Positions 40,487-47,422 of a stretch of DNA of 47,422 nt are shown here, one piece after another (the stretch's first letter is position 1; every line of letters begins with the position of its first letter). Source of the DNA: Salibacterium qingdaonense. GTDB taxonomy: Bacteria > Bacillota > Bacilli > Bacillales > Marinococcaceae. The position numbers were made by a program, and so were the translations under genes. The DNA is taken from NCBI RefSeq assembly GCF_900114715.1, contig NZ_FOTY01000022.1:1-47422 (forward strand), in the 5' to 3' direction. The notes under the pieces were generated by a model that was given only the letters and a program-made list of their open reading frames with translations, did no database searches and had not been told where the DNA came from.

Positions 40487-41941
40487 TTATTGATTGATCA
40501 CGGTCACTTTTTCGCGGGTGTAGCTGAGCAGACTGTAGCGTACGCCCTGGACGCCCATGCCGGAGTTCTTCACACCAAGGAAAGGGAAGTGGTCCGGGCC
40601 GCGGGATGTTTTTCCGTTCACCTGGACGCTTCCGACTTCCAGCTCGTCCGCGATGCGGTGTGCTGTGTTGATATCCTGGGTAAAGACGCTGGCCTGAAGC
40701 CCGTATTCGGAATCGTTGGCGATTTTTACGGCTTCATCTTCATCTTTCACACGGATGACCGGAAGGACCGGGCCGAACGGCTCTTCCCAGGCAATGCGGG
40801 ATTCGGTTGAAACATGATCGAACAGTACCGGTGAAAACTGTCTGCCGTCCCGTTTGTTTTCTGTCACCACTTCAGCACCGTCTGCGATGGTGTCGTCGAT
40901 GAGGCCCTGCAGGTAATCGGCGCCTTTATCATTGATGAGCGGTGTAATATCAGCGTCATCTTCAGGCTTGCCGACAGAGAGAGCTTCTACTTTTTCTTTC
41001 AGTTTGGCGACCAGTTCATCGGCGGCTTCCTCTTTCACGAGCACTCGTTTGATTGCGGTGCAGCGCTGGCCGGAGTAGGAGAACGCGCCGCCTGTGATTT
41101 CTTTGGCTGCTTTGTCGAGATCGGCGTCTTCCAGCACAATAGCCGGATCTTTGCCTCCCAGTTCGAGAACCATCGGTACCATTCCCGCTTTTTCCGCCAT
41201 GGAAATGCCGGTGCCCGAACCGCCGGTGAAAGAAATCTGGTCAATGCCGTCATGCGTGACAAGCACATCACCGATCTCGGAGCCGCGGCCGGTTGTGACA
41301 TTTACAAGGCCTTTCGGGAGACCTGCTTCTTCGAGTGTTTCCATCATCATAATGCCGCTCAGCGACCCTTGAGTGGCTGGTTTAAATATCACACTGTTCC
41401 CAGTCATCAGTGCCGGTGCGATTTTGGAAGCGGACAGGTTCAATGGATAGTTAAACGGTGCAATCGCAAGAACAACACCGAGGGGAACGCGGCTGACCTG
41501 CGCAGTTTTTCCTGCGGGACCACCATTGTAGCTGTCTCCTGTCAGCAGTTCTCCATTGATCCGTACGCCTTCTTCAGCCGTGTGGCGGATAAAATCGGCT
41601 GTGCGGACGACTTCATCCACCGCAGAAGATTTCTTCTTGGCGACTTCCTGCATAATCACGGTTCCGATGGCTTCTTTATTTTCTTCAAGCTTATCCGCCC
41701 AGCGGAGAAGCAGTTGTTTTCTCTCATGAAGCGGGGTTTTCTGCCACTGTTTCTGTGCACCGCGTGCGGCCTCAACGGCTTTATCAACTTCCGCTTTATT
41801 CAGAGCCGGTACACTACCAATGTTCTCACCGCTTGACGGGGAGTCCAGCGTAATTCTATTTCCTTGTTCGTTCTCTTGCCATTCTCCACCCAAGAGAACG
41901 TTTTTTTGACGAAAAGCTTCGACACTATGGGTTGTCATCAT
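40487..41941 (-). CDS. gapN: NADP-dependent non-phosphorylating glyceraldehyde-3-phosphate dehydrogenase
   Basis: Oxidises glyceraldehyde 3-phosphate directly to 3-phosphoglycerate with formation of NADPH. This 484-residue aldehyde dehydrogenase has FNYPLNLSASKIAPAL, FTGGSGTGISMAEKAG, the catalytic Glu in VLELGGKDPA (about 250) and the catalytic Cys in YSGQRCTAIKRVLV (about 285). The C-terminal VNGKTSRGPDHFPFLGVKNSGMGVQGVRYS is diagnostic of GapN as against other ALDHs. AGGAGG precedes the start. A cre-like site lies about 145 bp upstream. Confidence 0.9.
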   Translation of the reverse strand: MMTTHSVEAFRQKNVLLGGEWQENEQGNRITLDSPSSGENIGSVPALNKAEVDKAVEAARGAQKQWQKTPLHERKQLLLRWADKLEENKEAIGTVIMQEVAKKKSSAVDEVVRTADFIRHTAEEGVRINGELLTGDSYNGGPAGKTAQVSRVPLGVVLAIAPFNYPLNLSASKIAPALMTGNSVIFKPATQGSLSGIMMMETLEEAGLPKGLVNVTTGRGSEIGDVLVTHDGIDQISFTGGSGTGISMAEKAGMVPMVLELGGKDPAIVLEDADLDKAAKEITGGAFSYSGQRCTAIKRVLVKEEAADELVAKLKEKVEALSVGKPEDDADITPLINDKGADYLQGLIDDTIADGAEVVTENKRDGRQFSPVLFDHVSTESRIAWEEPFGPVLPVIRVKDEDEAVKIANDSEYGLQASVFTQDINTAHRIADELEVGSVQVNGKTSRGPDHFPFLGVKNSGMGVQGVRYSLLSYTREKVTVINQ

Positions 41942-42080
41942 AAAAACCTCCTCTTTGTATTCTCTGTATTAATCTTTCATCACAATCTGTATCAATGAAA
42001 GGTTCATTATACCTTACCAAATCTGCCGCGGTATGTTAACTATCCAGCTTGAACAAGCTCAGACACTGACAAACAGGTAA

Positions 42081-42094
42081 TGAAAGCGCTATCT
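42081..42094. promoter_or_regulatory. cre-like site upstream of gapN
   Basis: TGAAAGCGCTATCT resembles the CcpA consensus, with the AAAGCGCT core intact. It lies within the AT-rich leader region of gapN. No function is proven. Confidence 0.4.
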
Positions 42095-42415
42095 TTAATA
42101 TTTTTAGAAATCTTTTTTTTCAAAAAAATCAAAATCAATAGTTTAGTAGCAGTTCTTTTTACACATATTAAGCGTGAATTTTTGGAAAAATAATAAAATT
42201 AAAAAGGTCTAAAGTACTTTAACATAAAAATTATGAAAAAAGAATGTACAGGAAGCTGCAAAAGAATAAAAGACGGTAGAAATATTGAAAAATCAGGGAA
42301 TTTGAATGACATGAACATATGAAGACTGATTGTTCAGAAGTATAACAGAATTGACGAAAAAGTATAACAGAGTATCGCAAATAGTTGTGTCAGCTAAAAG
42401 GAGACAGAAGCTCAA
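42095..42415. other. AT-rich gap upstream of gapN
   Basis: Without ORFs or repeats of note. AGTATAACAGAATTG and AGTATAACAGAGTAT (42340-42376) form a short direct repeat of about 11 bases. Confidence 0.35.
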
Positions 42416-42454
42416 AAGCGCTCCCGGTTATCATAAGGACAGCCGGAAGCGCTT
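42416..42454 (-). terminator. Terminator of the YogA-like gene
   Basis: AAGCGCTCCCGG pairs with CCGGAAGCGCTT, with one mismatch; on the minus strand it is followed by TTTTGAG. Confidence 0.75.
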
Positions 42455-42485
42455 CGTGTAAAAAATCAAAACGATTGCTATGGAA

Positions 42486-43478
42486 TTATGTCATGCTGAA
42501 CCCGATATTGCCTATTTGTGCAGCTTGGTGCAGCCGATTAAATGCTTGTTCATAGGAAGCAAGCGGATACGTCTGATCCATGACCGGCTTTATGTCATAC
42601 TTTTTAATAAACGCCAGCATCTCCTGCAATTCTTCGGTGCTTCCCATCGTAGAGCCGAGAAGATTGTACTGGCCGTAGAAAAACGGTCGGATATTCAGCT
42701 CCACGTTGTCATCGGTGGAAGATCCGAACGTGACCATGGTACCGCCGCGGCGGAGCTGGCTGAGCGACTTGTTGAACGTGGCGCCGCCGATGGATTCAAC
42801 CACAACATCCATTTTTTTACCGCCAAGCGCCTCCGACCAGTCTTCGTGGCTGTCGATGGCCTGCATGGCACCGAGTTCCAGAGCCTGTTTTCGTTTTAAT
42901 TCGGACCGGGACGTGACGTAAACGTCAGCACCGGCCGCTCTGGCAAACTGTAACAGGAAGGTGGCGACACCACCGCCTATCCCCGGGATAAAGACGTTGT
43001 CGCCGGGCTTAACACGCGCTCTGGTAAACAGTACGCGGTATGCCGTTAGTGCAGGAAGCGCCAGAACGCCGGCTTCCTGCCAGCTGAGATGTTTCGGTTT
43101 TGGTTCGACATTGGCTGCCGGAATAACGATCTGCTCAGCGAATGTGCCGTCATTTGGCACCCCTAAAATTTCAAAACCTTCCGGTGGTGCATCGCTGTTC
43201 TTCTCCCAGCCAAGCCCCGGATTAATGATGACTTCATCTCCTGTTGAAACAGCCGTAACTTCTGTACCTGCCGCTTCAATCACTCCGGCGCCGTCTGAAC
43301 CGATGATGCAGGCGGGGTCGTCCGGCTGATGACGGTTTAAAATCGACAAATCCCGGTGGTTCATTCCAGCCGTTTTCAGGCGCACCCGAACCTCACCGGG
43401 TCCCGGTTCCGGTGTGTCCGTTTCGCGGTATGTCAGGCCTTCCATGCCAATTTTTTTCTCATGAATCAACGCTTTCAT
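42486..43478 (-). CDS. Zinc-less MDR-family alcohol dehydrogenase/quinone reductase (YogA-like)
   Basis: A 330-residue medium-chain reductase. The N-terminal GroES-like half has GPGEVRVRLKTAGMNHRDLSILN and IIGSDGAGVIEAAG. The Rossmann half has VFIPGIGGGVATFLLQFARAAGADVYVTSRS. The structural four-cysteine zinc loop is absent, so it groups with quinone-reductase-type enzymes and YogA. Likely NADPH-dependent; substrate unknown. GGGAGG precedes the ATG. It is divergent to an SDR gene. Confidence 0.85.
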   Translation of the reverse strand: MKALIHEKKIGMEGLTYRETDTPEPGPGEVRVRLKTAGMNHRDLSILNRHQPDDPACIIGSDGAGVIEAAGTEVTAVSTGDEVIINPGLGWEKNSDAPPEGFEILGVPNDGTFAEQIVIPAANVEPKPKHLSWQEAGVLALPALTAYRVLFTRARVKPGDNVFIPGIGGGVATFLLQFARAAGADVYVTSRSELKRKQALELGAMQAIDSHEDWSEALGGKKMDVVVESIGGATFNKSLSQLRRGGTMVTFGSSTDDNVELNIRPFFYGQYNLLGSTMGSTEELQEMLAFIKKYDIKPVMDQTYPLASYEQAFNRLHQAAQIGNIGFSMT

Positions 43479-43600
43479 CGTATCCCTCCCTGAAAGTCTT
43501 TTTCATTTCCATCCTACCACATCACAGACAGAGCGGCATTTCCTGAACCCAGCAGGGATTTCGACAGACTACGTGGAAGTAAAGTGTTGGAGGTGGAGAC

Positions 43601-44365
43601 ATGATAAAAATAGAACTGGATCAAAAGAAAGCCCTCGTTACCGGCGGTGCAAGCGGCATTGGGCGCGAAATTGCCCTTGGACTGGCAGAGGCCGGTGCTG
43701 ATGTGGCTGTTCATTATGGCAGCAATCAGAAAGGCGCGGAAGAAGTGAAAGAAATCATTACGAACATGGGGCGGCAGTGCATCATCGTCCAGGCGGATAT
43801 GCTGAAAACAGAAGAAATCGATAATCTCTTCGATAAAGTGGAGGCCGAATTTGATGGTACTTTGGATATCCTTGTAAACAATGCCGGTAACATGGTGGAA
43901 CGGAGTTCGGTGGAAGAGATGAAAGAAGAGCTCTGGCGGCAGGTGATAGACTTGAATCTGACAAGCGCCTTCCTTGTGTCCCAGCGTGCAGTGCCGATGA
44001 TGAAAGAAAACGGCGGACGCATCATTAATATGACATCTCTTGCCGCGCAGAATGGCGGCGGACCGGGAGCGGCGGCCTATGCTGCTTCAAAAGGCGGTCT
44101 GATGACATTTACAAAAGGGCTGGCGAAAGAACTGGCGCCAAATGTAACCGTTAACAACGTGTCTCCCGGATTCATCGGAGAGACGGCATTTCATGACACG
44201 TTTACATCGGACGAGGCACGAAAAAACATCGTCGCAGGCCTCCCGTTAAAACGGGAAGGCACCCCGAAAGATGTGCTCGGAACGGTTTTCTATCTTGTTT
44301 CTGACTATGGAAGTTTTGTCACCGGGGAAACAATTGAAGTGAACGGTGGTGCCTTGATGCGGTAG
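43601..44365 (+). CDS. Short-chain dehydrogenase/reductase
   Basis: A 254-residue classical SDR: TGGASGIGREIA (residues 15-26), NNAGNM near 91, catalytic Ser in NMTSLAAQ, Tyr and Lys in YAASKGGL, and VTGETIEVNGG at the end. The segment HYGSNQKGA after the second strand suggests NADP preference. GGAGGTGG precedes the ATG. Substrate unknown. It ends at the composite repeat element. Confidence 0.87.
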   Translation: MIKIELDQKKALVTGGASGIGREIALGLAEAGADVAVHYGSNQKGAEEVKEIITNMGRQCIIVQADMLKTEEIDNLFDKVEAEFDGTLDILVNNAGNMVERSSVEEMKEELWRQVIDLNLTSAFLVSQRAVPMMKENGGRIINMTSLAAQNGGGPGAAAYAASKGGLMTFTKGLAKELAPNVTVNNVSPGFIGETAFHDTFTSDEARKNIVAGLPLKREGTPKDVLGTVFYLVSDYGSFVTGETIEVNGGALMR

Positions 44366-44410
44366 AATGCCGGTGTGCAGGAAGAGACTGGGACCTTTGT
44401 AAGAAGCGGA

Positions 44411-44445
44411 GAACGCCGAACGATTTTTTTGATCGTTCGGCGTTC
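44411..44445. terminator. CCGAACGATT hairpin, right copy
   Basis: A perfect 14-bp stem (44411-44424 with 44432-44445) around T-rich loop DNA. It follows the SDR gene by 45 bp and probably terminates it. Confidence 0.75.
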
Positions 44446-44486
44446 TTCGTTGCTGAGACAAACCGCTGCGTCAACATACTTCACTT

Positions 44487-44650
44487 TTACTCCAGGGCAC
44501 AAGGGCGGTGTCGATTCGCTGGCGCTCCTCGTGTCTTCTATGCACTATGGAGTACAAGGGCGACATCGATTCGCAGGGCTCATCGTGTCTTCTATGCACT
44601 CCGGAGTACAAGGGCGACATCGGTTCGCGGAGCTCACCGTGTCTTCTATG
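44487..44650 (+). repeat. 54-55-bp tandem repeat, three units
   Basis: Units of the form G(A/G)G(T/C)ACAAGGGCG(A/G) followed by CATCGRTTCGC, CTCAYCGTGTCTTCT and ATGCAC. The ATGCAC boxes recur at 54-bp steps (44540, 44594) and a degenerate one at 44648. Two units of the same sequence occur inverted at 11865-11974. Confidence 0.85.
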
Positions 44651-44804
44651 CCTGAACACGGCTTGTGGCTGCGGTGCTGCCGGATCAGCTGCTTGTTGAA
44701 GCCGACGGGTCCCGGACGTTCCAGGCCTCCGTTTGCCGGAATAAAAACTGCACCTGAGCTGCTCCGCGATGGGGTCACAGACGTTCGTTGGGAATGGGGT
44801 CGAA

Positions 44805-45185
44805 GGCACTTTAGGGGGTTCCGAGCCCTCGTAAACGTCGTTGGGCAGATTGCCTGAGGCACTTTAGAGTATTCAGTTCGCCCTTAAACGTCATTATGAA
44901 TGGTTCATAAGGCACTTTAGAGGGTTTCGTGCCCCGATAAACGTCATCATGAACGGATCGAGGCTGCGTTCAGCGGGAAAAGGAACGGGCCGACGCAGCA
45001 AAGAGCGCCTGAAGTTGCGTGAAATGTGGTATGAATAGTCCGAAGGCACTTTAGGGAGTTCCGCACTCCCGTAAACGTCGTTGGGGACATCGCCGGAGGC
45101 ACTTTATAGCATTTGGTGCGCCCTTAAACGTCATTATGAATGGTTCATAAGGCACTTTAGAGGGTTTCGTGCCCCGATAAACGTC
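44805..45185 (+). repeat. 53-bp repeat array, two 240-bp supercopies of three units
   Basis: GGCACTTTA starts at 44805, 44858, 44911, 45045, 45098 and 45151. Within each trio the step is exactly 53 bp, and the two trios are exactly 240 bp apart. Each unit ends with TAAACGTC about 27 bp after its start. GCTGCGT...ACGCAGC inverted arms follow each trio. The third units of the two trios are identical over more than 60 bp. Confidence 0.9.
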
Positions 45186-45379
45186 ATCATGAACGGATCG
45201 AGGCTGCGTTCAGTGGGAAAATGAACGGGGCCGACGCAGCAAAAAGCCCGCGTCGCTGCGTGGAAGGAACCGATAAAGCAAAGGTGAGCTGGCAAAACGA
45301 TCATACGATATTGATCAACGGCACGAGAATTCAATTGGGGAATGGGTGATTGATGCTGAAAAGGGAGGTGTGATACGAC

Positions 45380-45883
45380 ATGAAGTTCAACATACAGAAA
45401 CGGCATATTATCACAGCGTTGGCTGTTATGATTGTCGTAGTATCCCTGGTGGGAGCCGGTCATGTTTACCTGAAGTTGAAGGCGTCAGAAAAGCAGCTCT
45501 ACGCAGAGGTCGTTCAGAGTAATCTGATAGAACTGGAAGGTGCCATATCCAATCAGAAAGAAGCAGGTTGGAATGATCCCAGCATGGTGGCAAGGGAGAT
45601 GAACGAAGCGCTGAATGGGCTGATGTATGTGCAGCAATTGGATATAACCGAACGTGGTGAGAAAGAAAACCTTAAACGTCTGTACGCCGTCTTGTCCTCT
45701 TATCCTCATGATATGCAATATGAATCAGCGGAAGTGACAACGCAAGATCAAAAAGATTGGGAAGCATTACAGGGAACACTAAGGGAGAATGGATTTGGAC
45801 TTCAGCTGCAGTCAGATAGCGGATCCCTTAAAAAGAAAATAGAAACGCTGGGAGAAGCACTGGAATATTCCTACGCTGATTAA
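45380..45883 (+). CDS. Membrane-anchored hypothetical protein
   Basis: A 167-residue protein. One N-terminal membrane helix (about 9-31; IITALAVMIVVVSLVGAGHVYL) is followed by a soluble, largely helical domain, probably outside the cell. No family recognised. AAGGGAGGTG (45361-45370) lies 9 nt before the ATG, a strong site. It lies alone between the composite repeat and the ROK kinase. Confidence 0.65.
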   Translation: MKFNIQKRHIITALAVMIVVVSLVGAGHVYLKLKASEKQLYAEVVQSNLIELEGAISNQKEAGWNDPSMVAREMNEALNGLMYVQQLDITERGEKENLKRLYAVLSSYPHDMQYESAEVTTQDQKDWEALQGTLRENGFGLQLQSDSGSLKKKIETLGEALEYSYAD

Positions 45884-45973
45884 TGTATGGGGGCGGGAGG
45901 GAGTCAGGTGCTGTTGTACCATCAAGCCCTTCCGCTCCGCATAAGCTCGATCCGGCGGCTGGATATTTTTCAT

Positions 45974-46864
45974 TTAGTCGGCCGGCTTGTTTTGAATAAA
46001 GCGATAAACCGCGCCGAGCAGGTTTGCGTGCTGCCGGAAATGACAGACATCAAGGGTCGGGCGGATGGTGCCGACGGGTGCTTCTCTCATGAGCCCATCC
46101 AGTTTTTCGTTGATCCGCTGCACGAGCTCTTCTCTGGCACTCACGCCGCCGCCGAGAAGAATGAGCTCCGGATCGTATATGTACTGCAGGTTATATAAAC
46201 CGAGCGCAAGAAACCGGTAAAAACGATCGAGTGCTTTGACGCATGCCGGATCTCCTTCGTCCGCCATCTCAAAAACCTCTTCGCCGGAGAGGGTGTCCGG
46301 TTCGATTCCTTTTTCCGCTTCTGCATAGCGGGTCAGAGCACGTGTTGCAGCAAGCTGGCTCCAGCTCTCCAGGCGGCCGGTATCAGGATTGCCGAGAAGC
46401 ATAAAACCGAATTCGCCTCCATGCAGATTGGCTCCTTTATGTGTCCGCCCCTCTTTGATCACCGTCCCGCCGATGCCTGTTCCAATGACGACCGTCAACA
46501 CATCCTTTTTTTCTCGCGCTGTTCCCTTCCATACTTCCGCAGCACCGGCGCAGTTCCCGTCGTTTTCGATAAACACAGGCAGCCCGGTTTTCTCTTCCAG
46601 ACGGTGTTTGATATTGGGTCCGTGCAGGTAGCGAAGGGCACTGATACCATAAATGACGCCTTCGTCTGAAACGGCACCGGGAGCGCTGACGGCAATGCCC
46701 GCTGAATCAGGGTGCCGGTGGACAACTTCTGTGATGCGCTGAATTAAAACACCCAGCGAATCCGGTGTCTTCATTTTGTTCTGTTGCCGCAAATCTCCAT
46801 TCTCCGTAACAATGCCGTATTTGATAAAAGATCCTCCGATATCAAATGCTGAATACTCTTTCAT
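45974..46864 (-). CDS. ROK-family sugar kinase
   Basis: A 296-residue ROK protein with the ATP motif FDIGGSFIKYGIV (residues 6-18), the catalytic Asp in VFIENDGNCAGAAE (about 105), TVVIGTGIGGTVIKEG and LLGGGVSA. The usual ROK zinc motif (CGCGxxGC) is absent: HGGEFGFMLLGNPDTGRLESW stands there. This points to the BglK-like subgroup that phosphorylates beta-glucosides or related sugars. The ATG at 46864 follows GGAGGG; nine upstream residues are not needed. Confidence 0.85.
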   Translation of the reverse strand: MKEYSAFDIGGSFIKYGIVTENGDLRQQNKMKTPDSLGVLIQRITEVVHRHPDSAGIAVSAPGAVSDEGVIYGISALRYLHGPNIKHRLEEKTGLPVFIENDGNCAGAAEVWKGTAREKKDVLTVVIGTGIGGTVIKEGRTHKGANLHGGEFGFMLLGNPDTGRLESWSQLAATRALTRYAEAEKGIEPDTLSGEEVFEMADEGDPACVKALDRFYRFLALGLYNLQYIYDPELILLGGGVSAREELVQRINEKLDGLMREAPVGTIRPTLDVCHFRQHANLLGAVYRFIQNKPAD

Positions 46865-46955
46865 TACTATCCCTCCGGTTGATAGGTACATACCCTTATC
46901 CTAACATCCGGCAGGAAAAAAACCTTACTCAAAAAACCTGAGAGAGCGACCTGCT

Positions 46956-47240
46956 TTAATCCGCTGCTTTTTTCCAAAACTGATCCTGGAAGATTTCATA
47001 CTTCCGGTTGGCTTTGCCCGCCTTGAATCCACGTTCATATCCCAGATGATAGGCAGTATCCGCCTGGATGTCACCCACCGCCTGGATGTCACCCACCGCC
47101 TGGGAAGCATCAATCACCTCATGAAGGAAAGATACATCCAACTCTTTTTTTCTCATTTCTTCAGCCAATGCGTGGAAGGTGTGTGCAAAATGTTCTCTCT
47201 TTTCTTTGAATAAGAAATGTTCGTGTACCGGATACGTCAT
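46956..47240 (-). CDS. Small hypothetical protein with an in-frame duplication
   Basis: A 94-residue, charged, soluble protein beginning MTYPVHEHFLFKEKREHF. The ATG at 47240 follows AAAGGGTG. Residues near 46-57 contain AVGDIQAVGDIQ, from an 18-bp tandem duplication (47061-47096). No family recognised. Confidence 0.6.
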   Translation of the reverse strand: MTYPVHEHFLFKEKREHFAHTFHALAEEMRKKELDVSFLHEVIDASQAVGDIQAVGDIQADTAYHLGYERGFKAGKANRKYEIFQDQFWKKAAD

Positions 47241-47422
47241 AAAGAAACACCCTTTGCCGTTATGAAATATATGTGTCAGTATGGTCATGATTGCGCCATT
47301 TAAACGTAATAATCGGCAGAGTGTACGGGTATGTGTAAAATAGTTCTCGGTAACGACGAAGACTGATGATTGGCAAAAAAAGAGAAGGTCCTCTATCATC
47401 GATGTATGCCTAGGAAGCAAAT
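47241..47422. other. Right edge without an identified gene
   Basis: An open minus-strand frame continues from the small gene but lacks a start with a ribosome binding site and shows no family. It probably holds the promoter of the small hypothetical gene. Confidence 0.35.

Larger units (their letters stand above)
44380..45285. repeat. Composite non-coding repeat element, right copy
   Basis: About 900 bp without a convincing gene. In order it contains GAGACTGGGACC near 44384, the CCGAACGATT hairpin (44411-44445), the shared block TTGCTGAGACAAACCGCTGCG, three 54-55-bp units, a spacer, and six 53-bp units arranged as two 240-bp duplicates. The first half is the inverse of 11824-12092. It lacks the distal TGTCCCAGACT end present on the left copy. 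Confidence 0.8.

Noticed and set aside
44375-44857. 160-codon open frame after the SDR gene
   Set aside because: It crosses the hairpin and the 54-55-bp units of the composite repeat, has no suitable ribosome binding site, and the matching left copy is not open in the same way.
44805-45185. CRISPR array or plasmid-type iterons
   Set aside because: Units include duplicated interiors in a 240-bp block, and no replication or cas genes lie nearby.
45887-46198. 103-codon plus-strand frame
   Set aside because: Antisense to the ROK kinase gene, which has clear motifs.

Overview
The window looks like a chromosomal segment of a Bacillaceae member (Bacillota), plausibly a halophilic or alkaliphilic one. 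The reasons are strong AGGAGG-type ribosome binding sites with some TTG/GTG starts, many intrinsic hairpin-plus-T terminators, cre-like sites, a SinR-like regulator, a NagR/YvoA-type operator system, an mtnU/mtnE pair of B. subtilis type, and many acidic proteins. No rRNA, tRNA, CRISPR array, phage or intact insertion sequence was seen.

Layout. (1) 1-2340: a probably truncated membrane protein on the minus strand, then aroD-aroK of the shikimate pathway. (2) 2609-6514: an Entner-Doudoroff-type module with KDG kinase, KDPG aldolase, an unidentified permease and an IclR regulator; a 19-bp palindrome lies in the leader. (3) 6665-7594: a NERD-domain protein. (4) 7844-14037: an amino-sugar regulon, nagA-nagB-nagR plus a UPF0309 SIS protein, facing a one-chain GlcNAc PTS permease; the two outer promoters carry an identical 17-bp operator. 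(5) 14216-22333: stress and miscellaneous genes, including a DUF2294 protein behind a SigB-like promoter, small hypotheticals, a double-psi-barrel/DUF3889 protein, an SLC13-type transporter split by an in-frame stop, a SinR-like regulator and a cupin-Nudix fusion. (6) 21545-23665: divergent mtnU and mtnE. (7) 23846-36976: a large sugar locus with a DeoR regulator, an HPr-like protein lacking the active-site histidine, a LacI regulator, then SDR, sugar isomerase/epimerase, DhaK, DhaL, a triosephosphate isomerase paralogue, a DctPQM TRAP transporter, RpiB, GlpX and transketolase. (8) 37161-47240: two LysR regulators, a thioesterase, gapN, a YogA-like reductase, an SDR, a membrane-anchored hypothetical, a ROK kinase and a small protein.

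How the genes fit together. The locus in (7) is best read as a four-carbon sugar or tetritol pathway. The TRAP system imports the substrate, the SDR oxidises it to a tetrulose, DhaKL phosphorylates it, the TIM paralogue and RpiB isomerise tetrulose phosphate to erythrose 4-phosphate, and GlpX (as sedoheptulose bisphosphatase) and transketolase drain that into the pentose phosphate pool. This parallels the described LerK/LerI/EryI and EryC/EryH/EryI routes but in a different gene combination. Two near-identical palindromes centred on CG, one before the deoR-hpr genes and one before the SDR operon, suggest that the LacI protein controls both.

The most unusual feature is the intergenic DNA. Three sequence families are each arranged with a period of 52-55 bp: GGACACT/TAGTGTCC arrays at two sites (52 bp), GGCACTTTA/TAAACGTC arrays (53 bp, part of which is in turn duplicated as a 240-bp unit), and GTACAAGGGCGACATCG arrays (54-55 bp). 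The last two sit together in a composite non-coding element present in two inverted copies about 32 kb apart.
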